Positions 1-5,913 of a stretch of 8,434 nucleotides of DNA are shown piece by piece; position 1 is the first letter of the stretch; the number at the start of each line of letters is the position of its first letter. The translations under genes were made by a program, and so were the position numbers. The notes under the pieces are model-generated. The model ran no database searches. It was not told the DNA's origin and saw only the letters and a list, made by a program, of their open reading frames with translations. The stretch is from Microbacteriaceae bacterium. GTDB lineage: Bacteria; Actinomycetota; Actinomycetes; Actinomycetales; Microbacteriaceae. The stretch is from the NCBI GenBank assembly GCA_025463665.1, contig JAODAY010000311.1, positions 1 to 8,434 on the forward strand. The letters are read 5' to 3'.

Positions 1-451
1 CCAACGTGATCACGAAGGAGGGAACCGCAAGTTTAGTGACAAGGAGGCCTTGGATGACGCCGGCTGACATTCCAGCCGCGATCCCGGCGAGAATGCTGAC
101 CCACCAGGGGACGTGCATCACTTGAAGGAGTGTGCCCGTGACCGCGGACGCCAGGCCTGCGACCGAACCAACGGAAAGGTCGATCTCACCGAGCGTGAGT
201 ACGAGCACCACACCGAGAGCAACAAATCCGTAGCTCACCATAGACAGGACGATGCTCTGGAGTGTGAAGCTCCCCAGCATGACTGGCGCAACAGCTGCGA
301 AGAACACGTAGATAAGCGCGAGGGCCACCAGCCCTGGGACCGGATTGTAGCCTCCGTTCTCGCGCCGCATGGCAAACGCCTGGTTGGAGAATCCGTCTAC
401 GGGCTTGGCCTCAGCCGTTACAGGCTGTGAATTGAAAGCAGTCGTCGTCAT
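1..451 (-). CDS. CUT2-type sugar ABC transporter permease (RbsC/FrcC-like), C-terminus cut by window edge
   Basis: Inner-membrane permease of a CUT2 (ribose/fructose-type) ABC importer, BPD_transp_2 family; it would form the channel for a substrate delivered by a periplasmic-type binding protein. The first 150 residues are visible. A hydrophilic leader of about 38 residues is followed by several hydrophobic segments. The family hallmark GEIDLSVGS lies near residue 90, and the visible part ends in a PSFVITL motif typical of RbsC-like permeases, whose full length is usually 310-350 residues. The start is the ATG at 451. Its ATG overlaps the TGA of the upstream ATPase gene (ATGA), and GGAAGGTG precedes it inside the ATPase gene, indicating translational coupling. 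It is the third gene of the M24 hydrolase operon. The fold and role are well supported. The substrate is not: FrcC-like fructose uptake is suggested only by the partner ATPase. Confidence 0.9.
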   Translation of the reverse strand, partial: MTTTAFNSQPVTAEAKPVDGFSNQAFAMRRENGGYNPVPGLVALALIYVFFAAVAPVMLGSFTLQSIVLSMVSYGFVALGVVLVLTLGEIDLSVGSVAGLASAVTGTLLQVMHVPWWVSILAGIAAGMSAGVIQGLLVTKLAVPSFVITL

Positions 452-1233
452 ACCATTTCACCTTCCACTACCTTGGATCCGGTGATAGCTGAAACGATCG
501 CATCACCCTCCATCTCTTGGCCTACGAGGGTTGTCGCTATGCGGCCAAGTCGGAGCACGGACACTCGGTCAGCGAGCCGCAGAATCTCGGGCACCGAGTG
601 CGAAATCAGAACGATCCCGTACCCGGACGCTTTGAGTTTTTCGATCAGGGAATACACGAGGTCTCGTTCACGCACGCCTAAGGCAGCGGTGGGCTCGTCC
701 AGGACGATGATGTTCGCCTCTTCCAGAGATGCGCGAACAATCGCGATTGCCTGCCGCTGTCCGCCCGAGAGAAAACTCACGAGCGTCTCAGTGCTTGCAA
801 GAGTTCTGATCCCGAGGGCCGTTAGAGCGGTTCTCGCCTTATCGTGCATGGCGCCCGTGTCAATCATGCCTAGCCAGCCCCGCCAGCCCCGCCTGCGTGG
901 CTCTTGACCGAGCATGAGGTTCGCCGCCGCGCGGAGATTGTCACACAGGCTGAGGTCCTGGTAGACCGCAGCCACGCCCGCGATGGCTGCCTCTTTCGGG
1001 GAACTGAAGTGAACCTCTTTGCCGTTGATTTTCATGCTGCCGTTCGTGGGCGCATGCACACCGGTGATGATTTTCACCAAGGTCGACTTGCCAGCGCCGT
1101 TGTCGCCAGCCAAGGCGACCACCTCACCGGAGTGAACAGTGAGGTTCACTCCGGTAAGCGCGTTCACCGCACCAAAGGACTTGCTTATTTCCTTCAGCTC
1201 CAGAACAACGTCGTTCATGTCTGCGGCATCCAT
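448..1233 (-). CDS. Single-domain CUT2 ABC transporter ATP-binding protein (FrcA-like)
   Basis: Cytoplasmic ATPase that would power the adjacent CUT2 permease. All nucleotide-binding motifs are intact in the 261-residue product: Walker A GDNGAGKST (43-51), Q-loop glutamine 92 (VYQDLSL), signature LSGGQ (155-159), Walker B IIVLDE (175-180) and H-loop histidine 212 (LISHS). Most CUT2 ATPases (RbsA, XylG) carry two fused ABC domains and are about 500 residues long. This one has a single domain, as in the fructose importer ATPase FrcA of Sinorhizobium, which it resembles in the Walker A context (GDNGAGKS) and around PTAALGV after Walker B. The start chosen is the ATG at 1233, four bases after the upstream stop; MNDVVLE at 1218 is an alternative, and neither has a strong ribosome binding site. 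An upstream in-frame ATG at 1284 would overlap the M24 gene by 47 bases and add a residue stretch unlike the family. Its 3' end overlaps the permease start by four bases. Confidence 0.92.
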   Translation of the reverse strand: MDAADMNDVVLELKEISKSFGAVNALTGVNLTVHSGEVVALAGDNGAGKSTLVKIITGVHAPTNGSMKINGKEVHFSSPKEAAIAGVAAVYQDLSLCDNLRAAANLMLGQEPRRRGWRGWLGMIDTGAMHDKARTALTALGIRTLASTETLVSFLSGGQRQAIAIVRASLEEANIIVLDEPTAALGVRERDLVYSLIEKLKASGYGIVLISHSVPEILRLADRVSVLRLGRIATTLVGQEMEGDAIVSAITGSKVVEGEMV

Positions 1234-1237
1234 TTCG

Positions 1238-2455
1238 TCAGGGACGCTCGATAGGCGGGTTGAGCTTGGGGATCGCGGGAGCATCAGCCGGCTTGGTCAC
1301 CCAGTCCCAGTTATTGACGTAGTCGTAGTGCGTCAGAGACTGAGCCCCATCTTCGCGGAGGATCACGACGTCCTCGATACGCGTTCCCCCGACGCCCGGG
1401 AGCAAAAGAGTCACCTCGAAAGCGAAGCTCTGGTTTGCGGCGAGTACCCAATCACTCCCGGGCCCAATCACTGGCCCTTCCTCTTCGGGGTCCATACCGG
1501 TTCCATGTGCGCAGCCGCGTCCTTCGCCTGCAGAGTGGCTGTAACCAGCGGCGCGAATGATGTCGTCGGCGGCTACGTCTGCCTCCTCGCCTGTCATCCC
1601 AACGCGGAGAGCATCGAATCCCGTTTGCCAGGCTTCGAGGCACGTCTCTTGCATTCGTTGTGCTTCCTTTGAGACCGGACCGAAGGAAACGCCTCGCGCC
1701 ATGTCGGAGGAGTACCCGTTGTAGCGGCAGCCCATGTCGATAAGGATGGTCTCGCCGTACTGAAGCTTGCGGTCCGTGGGGTGCGCGAGGAAGTAGTTGG
1801 CGGAGTTCTCGCCGGTTTGCACCATGATGTCGAATGATGAAGTGTCCGCACCGTTGGCGTACATTGCCGCGTACGCGGCTCGAGCGAGTTCGCGCTCTGA
1901 AACGCCCTCGTAAGTGTTCTGGCGTACGGCCTCGATACCGATGTCAGCCAGACGGCCAGCGACGGCCATGTTACGAATTTCCGCTTCGCTCTTGATGGAC
2001 TTGAAGTAGTCAAGGAAACCGGTCGGGACGATCTCGATTGATTCCGGAAGAGACGCTTTGATGATGTCAAGGAACTCGGAAGCCATGTACTTGTAGCCCG
2101 CGATCGCGACGGTGCGTACAGTTCCTGAGGCCGCATACTCGCGGAGGACATTGGCGAGCTGCTGGCGGATGCCTCGAACATCGCTCATCCACGTGCAGTC
2201 CTGCGCGTAACTAACGAGGCTGCCCTCCGCCAAGAGAATCGGGTCACCCTTCTGCGGGAGAACAACCATAGCCGGGTAAGGGAAAACGCCGTCGAAAGCG
2301 CGGTAGTTGGCGAGCCAACGGACGTTGCTCATCCGGTAACTGTCTGACCAAGCCAGGAGCAGGTCGAAACCTTCCTCAGCCATTTTCGCCTGGGTCTTGG
2401 CAACCCGCGCCTGATATTCGTCAACCGTAATTTCTTGCACGTCGGTGTGAAGCAT
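1238..2455 (-). CDS. M24 metallopeptidase-family hydrolase (Xaa-Pro peptidase/creatinase fold)
   Basis: A 405-residue cytoplasmic protein of the pita-bread (M24) family: an N-terminal creatinase-like domain (about 1-155) and a C-terminal catalytic domain (about 160-385). The five dimetal ligands expected for an active M24 enzyme can be placed: Asp240 (LIDMG), Asp251 (YSSDMAR), His317 (AHGTGMD), Glu347 (FAFEV) and Glu361 (RIEDVV). This argues against a metal-free creatinase and for a metal-dependent peptidase, prolidase or amide hydrolase; ectoine-hydrolase-type relatives cannot be excluded. No signal peptide is seen. The start is the ATG at 2455, because AAAGGAG lies five bases upstream; the frame stays open to 2542 but the extra residues lie in the promoter. 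It is the first gene of an operon with a CUT2 sugar-type ABC importer, so it probably acts on the imported compound. The C-terminal tail is rich in proline and tryptophan. Family assignment is firm, substrate unknown. Confidence 0.93.
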   Translation of the reverse strand: MLHTDVQEITVDEYQARVAKTQAKMAEEGFDLLLAWSDSYRMSNVRWLANYRAFDGVFPYPAMVVLPQKGDPILLAEGSLVSYAQDCTWMSDVRGIRQQLANVLREYAASGTVRTVAIAGYKYMASEFLDIIKASLPESIEIVPTGFLDYFKSIKSEAEIRNMAVAGRLADIGIEAVRQNTYEGVSERELARAAYAAMYANGADTSSFDIMVQTGENSANYFLAHPTDRKLQYGETILIDMGCRYNGYSSDMARGVSFGPVSKEAQRMQETCLEAWQTGFDALRVGMTGEEADVAADDIIRAAGYSHSAGEGRGCAHGTGMDPEEEGPVIGPGSDWVLAANQSFAFEVTLLLPGVGGTRIEDVVILREDGAQSLTHYDYVNNWDWVTKPADAPAIPKLNPPIERP

Positions 2456-2460
2456 CGAAA

Positions 2461-2467
2461 CTCCTTT
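2461..2467 (-). promoter_or_regulatory. Ribosome binding site that fixes the M24 hydrolase start
   Basis: The minus strand reads AAAGGAG, then five bases (TTTCG), then ATG at 2455. This is a near-ideal Shine-Dalgarno sequence. It is the reason for preferring the 405-residue product over the 29-residue longer open frame. Confidence 0.85.
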
Positions 2468-2482
2468 GTTTGATAAGTCAAC

Positions 2483-2515
2483 GGTCCAACCGCGTGGACC
2501 AATGGTTGGACCATT
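2483..2515. promoter_or_regulatory. Twin palindromic operator at the M24 operon promoter (GntR/FadR-type)
   Basis: Two inverted repeats share the core GGT-N3-ACC. The first, GGTCCAACC, is at 2483-2491; the second, AATGGTTGGACCATT, is a 15-base palindrome at 2501-2515 with six-base arms and a three-base centre. Their centres (2487 and 2508) are 21 bases apart, about two helical turns, so two dimers could bind the same DNA face. The second covers the downstream end of the -10 box and the predicted start of transcription; the first lies just downstream. TGGT-N3-ACCA is the known operator style of FadR-subfamily GntR repressors such as PdhR and LldR. Repression is inferred, and no regulator gene is in the window. 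Confidence 0.7.
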
Positions 2516-2542
2516 ATGGAAGAAGCGTTTCGTGGCTGTCAA
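2513..2542 (-). promoter_or_regulatory. Sigma-70-type promoter of the M24 hydrolase / CUT2 operon
   Basis: On the minus strand a perfect -35 box TTGACA (2537-2542) and a -10 box CATAAT (2513-2518, five of six consensus bases) are separated by 18 bases. Transcription would start near 2506, giving a 5' leader of about 50 bases before the ATG at 2455. The match is strong for a GC-rich genome, and the overlap with palindromic operators supports a regulated promoter. It is assigned by eye, without a measured start site. Confidence 0.75.
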
Positions 2543-2612
2543 TAGCTTCAGAGAAACCGGCTAAATTACCAACATTGTGGGGAACCGCTCGATCTGCACA
2601 AGGATGCGCAAA

Positions 2613-2623
2613 TGGTTGGACCA
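2613..2623. promoter_or_regulatory. Third, distal copy of the GGTTGGACC operator palindrome
   Basis: TGGTTGGACCA at 2613-2623 repeats the core of the promoter-proximal palindrome exactly, and two flanking A bases on the left also match (AATGGTTGGACCA). It sits 110 bases upstream of the second operator, centre to centre. It could be an auxiliary site for looping or belong to another promoter; I see no convincing gene or promoter for it. The conserved identity across three copies is seen directly; function is inferred. Confidence 0.5.
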
Positions 2624-2983
2624 AACAGATCGATGTGCTTGTCGTTACCAGATTCCGTTGGTTGGTCCGCTTCTCGACGTCCGTCTGTCGCTGGCCTGGC
2701 CGCCATGGGCTGGTTGGTCGCTCGAATCGGGATCGCCAACCCGATGTCGGTTCTCGCGGACGGACTAGTCACGATCAACCCTTGCGCGGTCTCAACGCTA
2801 CGGGGGCCCCAGTGACTGCGCTAAGCCAGCCCTTCGGCGCGGATCCCCGAGGAGCAGGATCCACAGTCAGCCACCGGGCGCATCGAATCTGAACGTCTCT
2901 TGGCCCGTCGATCGGTGTTCGACAACAACATTTGGGCGTCTCGCGATGATTCGTGGTGATTCGCGCCGCCACAGACGCTCAAC
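2624..2983. other. Intergenic stretch with no recognisable gene
   Basis: About 360 bases lie between the distal operator and the 3' end of the broken reductase gene. Short open frames run through it on both strands, but none has a good ribosome binding site or a protein sequence I recognise. One plus-strand frame (2612-2815) has a short hydrophobic run containing GLAAMGWLVARIGIA, starts inside the distal operator, and looks non-coding or like a gene scrap. No terminator with a clear stem and T-run was seen. The stretch may be decayed DNA, as its right neighbour is a pseudogene. Confidence 0.45.
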
Positions 2984-4076
2984 TCAGAAAGCGAATACCT
3001 CCTCATGGAGACGCCTTCGCGGTACTCCAGCCTCCAGCAATGCGTCTCTGGTGGCGCGGGCGAGTCGGGGTGCTGCGCAGAGATAGATATCCCTGCCTTT
3101 GAGGTCGGGCACAAGGCGGGTGAGGTTGCTCGCGGTGATCGCATTGGCCGGATCGGCGGAAGAACCGACGAGGTAGATGAGCTGGCACCCACGAGCGGTG
3201 GCGATCCGTTCGAGTTCGCCACGGAATAGGAGGCCCGCGGGGGCCGAAGCGCGGTAAAGGAGCGTGAGCGGACCGGAGATGGCCATCGTCTCGAACAGGG
3301 CCCGCATCGGGGTGATGCCGACGCCCCCTGCGATCAGCAGTACACCGTGTCGCCGACGCCGTCGTTCCGTCATGGTTCCGTAGGGACCTTCCGTAAGCAC
3401 GCGGGCATCCGGACGGAGCGTTCGGAGCAGGCGCGTGCCGTCTCCTGCGTTCTTGACCGTGAGGCGTAGGGAATCGTCGGACGCCGGGGCGGACAGCGAG
3501 AAGAGATGCGCAGCGAGCCACGACGTGCGAGTGAGGAACCGCCAGCGTAGTGACTGGCCGGATTCGGCCTGCAACTCGTTCAGGTGACGACCGCGCACGG
3601 TGATACTGACCGTTCCGGGGCCCACTTGGGTGACGGCTTCGACCAATCGCCAGGTGGGTGAGCAGATGGATCCCGTGCCAGGTCTCGTAGCTGAGACGTC
3701 GCCTTACTGATCTCATGGAGGCCGCTCCAATACCCACGAATAGCATCGTGGCCAATGTGGCGGCGCCGAGGCCGGGCATGTCGAGGACTTCGACGGTCGC
3801 TCGCCAAGGGGTCAGGGCTCGAGCCTCCGCCCAGCCCAGAGTTGCTGCTGCGGCGTGGACGATCATCAACACCATGATGGTCACCATGTAGCCGGCCAAT
3901 AGGCCAGTGAGATGGGCGATGAAGGGCAAGGTCAGACGTACTGGTTGCGGGGCGTTTGCGACGACCAGGAGGACGACTCCTGCGGCCCCGATAGACGCGA
4001 TGATGAGGGCAGTCCGAGCGGTGAGGGTGGACCGGTGCGGTAGCGGGTGTCAAAGACGGGAGTCACCTGTTGTCAT
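2984..4076 (-). pseudogene. Broken ferric-reductase-like flavocytochrome (membrane domain plus FAD/NAD reductase domain)
   Basis: Remains of a membrane oxidoreductase of the ferric reductase / NADPH oxidase type, which passes electrons from NAD(P)H through FAD and haem across the membrane. The ATG at 4076 has a good ribosome binding site (GGGAGGTG, six bases upstream), but codon 9 is TGA at 4050-4052. The same frame then continues with membrane segments and ends in RRRLSYETWHGIHLLTHLA near 3660. There the homology jumps to another frame at about 3650, which encodes the FAD/NAD domain: RWRFLTR, FSLSAP, TEGPYGTM, LLIAGGVGITPMRALFE, and a family-type C-terminus ending EVFAF. By comparison with remembered relatives of about 440 residues, roughly 50 residues holding the last transmembrane helices are missing at the jump. 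A further segment of about 30 residues also seems lost between TIMVLM and IVHAAAA. The final YLCAAP replaces the usual YLCGxP. A sequencing error could explain a frameshift but not the missing segments. It is very unlikely to be functional. Confidence 0.85.
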
Positions 4077-4266
4077 CACGTTCACCTCCCGCTCCCTCGC
4101 GGTCTCGGTCACGGTCAAAACGCTTGTAATCCCCTGGGAATGAGTCGAGGACGGTGACTGTCGCGATCAGTGTTTTCCACGCTGGCCGGCTGATCGACGA
4201 GCTGACGGGACCGTGGCCGGGCCGACTGGTTGGGCGGGACGTGTCTGATTCGAGAACCGTAGTCAT
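4063..4266 (-). CDS. Hypothetical 67-residue protein upstream of the broken reductase
   Basis: I do not recognise this product. It begins MTTVLESDTSRP, is rich in serine, proline and arginine, has one short hydrophobic stretch (about residues 30-41, KTLIATVTVLDS) too short and polar to be a clear membrane helix, and ends in a charged tail (DRDRDREGAGGERDDNR) that looks low-complexity. The ATG at 4266 is preceded by GGAGGAGGACG at slightly long spacing; an earlier in-frame ATG at 4305 has no ribosome binding site. The 3' end overlaps the start of the reductase pseudogene by 14 bases, and the pseudogene's ribosome binding site lies inside it, so the two were probably co-transcribed. It may be a genuine small protein, or itself a remnant of a larger gene lost with the reductase. 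Confidence 0.4.
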   Translation of the reverse strand: MTTVLESDTSRPTSRPGHGPVSSSISRPAWKTLIATVTVLDSFPGDYKRFDRDRDREGAGGERDDNR

Positions 4267-4480
4267 GCTCCAACGTCCTCCTCCGGGTCCGTGAAGGGTG
4301 ATCATGGGCGGCCGAGCAATGTGGGGCCTCTCGCCGGGCTGAGTTATGGCCGGGAATCGCCGCCTGAATGACTGGCGTCGGGCAATTCAGCACCTCGTTC
4401 ATCGAGTACCGATAGGTAGTCCCTCGAAGGTAGAGACAACTCTCCACACGGAGGGCAATACCGGTTTGAGAGGAAACGTA
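4267..4480. promoter_or_regulatory. Divergent intergenic region between the small ORF and the PepSY-like gene
   Basis: These 214 bases must hold the plus-strand promoter for the PepSY-like gene and any promoter for the small ORF and reductase remnant. I find no box pair close to consensus on either strand. A short imperfect feature, CTGAAT at 4364-4369 repeated inverted as ATTCAG at 4385-4390, is too short to interpret. Confidence 0.35.
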
Positions 4481-4909
4481 ATGACGAAACGCAGAACAAT
4501 GACGATCGCGGGACTGTCGATCGCGGCAGTAATCACCGGGGGCGCCCTCACTGCGGCTGCGCTGCCCGCCGTCGCCGAGGCAGAAACCCCGACATCGAGC
4601 GAGGCGGCCGGCCACCGGTCCAATGGCATCACCGAAGAGGAACTCACCGGCGACGTGGCGGCGAAGGTCGAGGCGGCAGTGCTCGCCGAGTATCCGGATG
4701 CCACGATCCAGCGCCTTGAGACGGACGCCGAGGGTGATGCCTATGAGGCGCACATCCTGCAGGCGGACGGCACACGAGCGACGGTGAAGCTCAACGACAC
4801 CTTCGCGGTGACCGGCCTCGAGACCGGCGGACACGGTGGCGGCGCTCGCGGCGACGCGGACACCGACGACTCGACCAGCACCGACGAATCGTCGACCTCC
4901 GGCGCATGA
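4481..4909 (+). CDS. Small secreted PepSY-like protein
   Basis: A 142-residue exported protein. The N-terminus (MTKRRTMTIAG, then a hydrophobic run to about residue 33) is a signal peptide, with likely cleavage after the AVAEA at 31-35. Residues about 55-115 form a single PepSY-like unit: LTGDVAAKVEAAVLAEYP, a central TDAEGDAYEAHI and then ADGTRATVKLNDTFAVTGLE, a pattern common in actinobacterial secreted PepSY proteins. The tail (117-142) is a flexible glycine, aspartate, serine and threonine stretch. The start at 4481 is supported by GAGAGGA about six bases upstream; the longer open frame from 4346 would bury the signal peptide. Such proteins often accompany two-component systems or membrane redox genes, and here it stands divergent from a decayed flavocytochrome, which may have been its partner. 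Its molecular role is unknown. It is the only plus-strand gene in the window. Confidence 0.85.
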   Translation: MTKRRTMTIAGLSIAAVITGGALTAAALPAVAEAETPTSSEAAGHRSNGITEEELTGDVAAKVEAAVLAEYPDATIQRLETDAEGDAYEAHILQADGTRATVKLNDTFAVTGLETGGHGGGARGDADTDDSTSTDESSTSGA

Positions 4910-4915
4910 CACCGA

Positions 4916-4955
4916 CGGGCGGGGAGCGGTCCCGGCAGGGTCGTTTTCCCGCCCG
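4916..4955. terminator. Possible stem-loop between convergent genes
   Basis: CGGGCGGG (4916-4923) pairs perfectly with CCCGCCCG (4948-4955) across a 24-base loop, in the 71-base gap between the convergent PepSY-like and kinase genes. Position and GC-rich stem suit a bidirectional terminator. No T-run follows the stem on either strand and the loop is long, so this is a weak call. Confidence 0.3.
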
Positions 4956-4980
4956 CTTCAGTCGCCACTGCTCGCCTCAC

Positions 4981-5913
4981 TCAGGTGGGTCGAAGACCCT
5001 CCATCTCGACGCGCCAGGGCGGATTGGTGCCACGCCGCGAAACCGTGACCGCGGCGGCCACCGCGCACCTGTCTCCGATGGCTTGCAGCCGGTCGGCGCC
5101 GATCGAGCACAGGGCATCGCGGCGTTCGGCGCCGACGAGGCCTTCTTCTATGAGCCCATCGATGAGGGCGCCCATGAATGTGTCACCCGCCCCGACGGTG
5201 TCGGCGACCTGCACCGGCACGGGCCTGATTGAAACCAGCCCGCACTCGGCGATGGCGATGGCTCCCGCCTCCCCCGTCGTCACCACGACGATCCCGGCAC
5301 CGGCGGCATTCCATTCGCGTGCGACGTCCGTGATGTCGCGCTCCGGGTACATCCATTGCATATCTTCGTCGCTGGCCTTGATCACGTCGGCGACGGCGAC
5401 CATCTGCAGGATTCGCTCCCGCGCGCTGGCGGGATTGTCGATGAGCGCGGCACGGATGTTCGGATCGAACGTGATGGTGGACGTGGCGCGATACTGCCGA
5501 ACAAGACGCACGACGGCGGCGGCACCCGGTTCGAGGTAGGTCGCGATCGAGCCGACGTGAAGCAGGCTCGCTGACTCGCCGAGTTGCGCGTCGATCGCCC
5601 ACTCGATGTCGAAGACGTAGTCTGCGGCACCGGTCGTGTCGAGCCGCGCGATCGCGGTCGATGTACGCCCGCTCGCCGGCGCAGCGGCCTCGACGTCCAC
5701 TCCGGCCTCTTCGAGCCAGGCGGTGACGGCGCGACCGCGGTCGTCGTCGGCCAACGACGTCACCAGTTGCGGCCTCCTCCCCAACCGGCCGAGGGCGAGC
5801 GCCACGTTCGCTGGGCTGCCCCCTGGGTGCTCCTGCACTGTGCCGTCGGGGCGATGCACAATGTCGACGAGCGCCTCGCCGACGACAACGACCGTGCGAG
5901 GTGACTCGCTCAT
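4981..5913 (-). CDS. PfkB-family sugar kinase, probable fructokinase
   Basis: A 310-residue cytoplasmic ribokinase/PfkB-family kinase, of usual family length. Visible features are the N-terminal strand VVVVGEALVDIV, the sugar-binding motif GGSPANVALALGRLG (31-45), DPNIR (150-154), and the C-terminal signature ADTVGAGDTFMGALIDG (237-253), whose Asp244 is the catalytic base. The GEALVDIV and GGSPANVA sequences are typical of fructokinases, which make fructose 6-phosphate. The neighbouring fructosidase-like hydrolase supports this, although other hexose specificity cannot be excluded from motifs. The ATG at 5911-5913 overlaps the TGA of the hydrolase gene (ATGA), so translation is likely coupled. 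It is the last gene of the sugar operon and converges with the PepSY-like gene. Confidence 0.93.
   Translation of the reverse strand: MSESPRTVVVVGEALVDIVHRPDGTVQEHPGGSPANVALALGRLGRRPQLVTSLADDDRGRAVTAWLEEAGVDVEAAAPASGRTSTAIARLDTTGAADYVFDIEWAIDAQLGESASLLHVGSIATYLEPGAAAVVRLVRQYRATSTITFDPNIRAALIDNPASARERILQMVAVADVIKASDEDMQWMYPERDITDVAREWNAAGAGIVVVTTGEAGAIAIAECGLVSIRPVPVQVADTVGAGDTFMGALIDGLIEEGLVGAERRDALCSIGADRLQAIGDRCAVAAAVTVSRRGTNPPWRVEMEGLRPT

Noticed and set aside
113..430. A 105-codon plus-strand open frame opposite the CUT2 permease
   Set aside because: The minus-strand permease carries family hallmarks; the plus frame is a charged, motif-free shadow.
2456..2542. A 29-residue N-terminal extension of the M24 hydrolase
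   Set aside because: It would be encoded by the -35/-10 region and operators, and a near-perfect ribosome binding site sits just before the ATG at 2455.
2470..2892. A 140-codon plus-strand open frame across the operators and intergenic stretch
   Set aside because: No ribosome binding site, no recognisable motif, and its start lies within the regulatory region of the opposite-strand operon.
3003..3649. The continued frame beyond HLLTHLA as the true C-terminus of the membrane protein
   Set aside because: Past about 3660 that frame becomes arginine, histidine and proline rich nonsense, while the neighbouring frame carries the conserved FAD/NAD motifs.
4364..4390. Inverted repeat CTGAAT / ATTCAG upstream of the PepSY-like gene
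   Set aside because: Six-base arms with a 15-base spacer and no adjacent promoter boxes are expected by chance.
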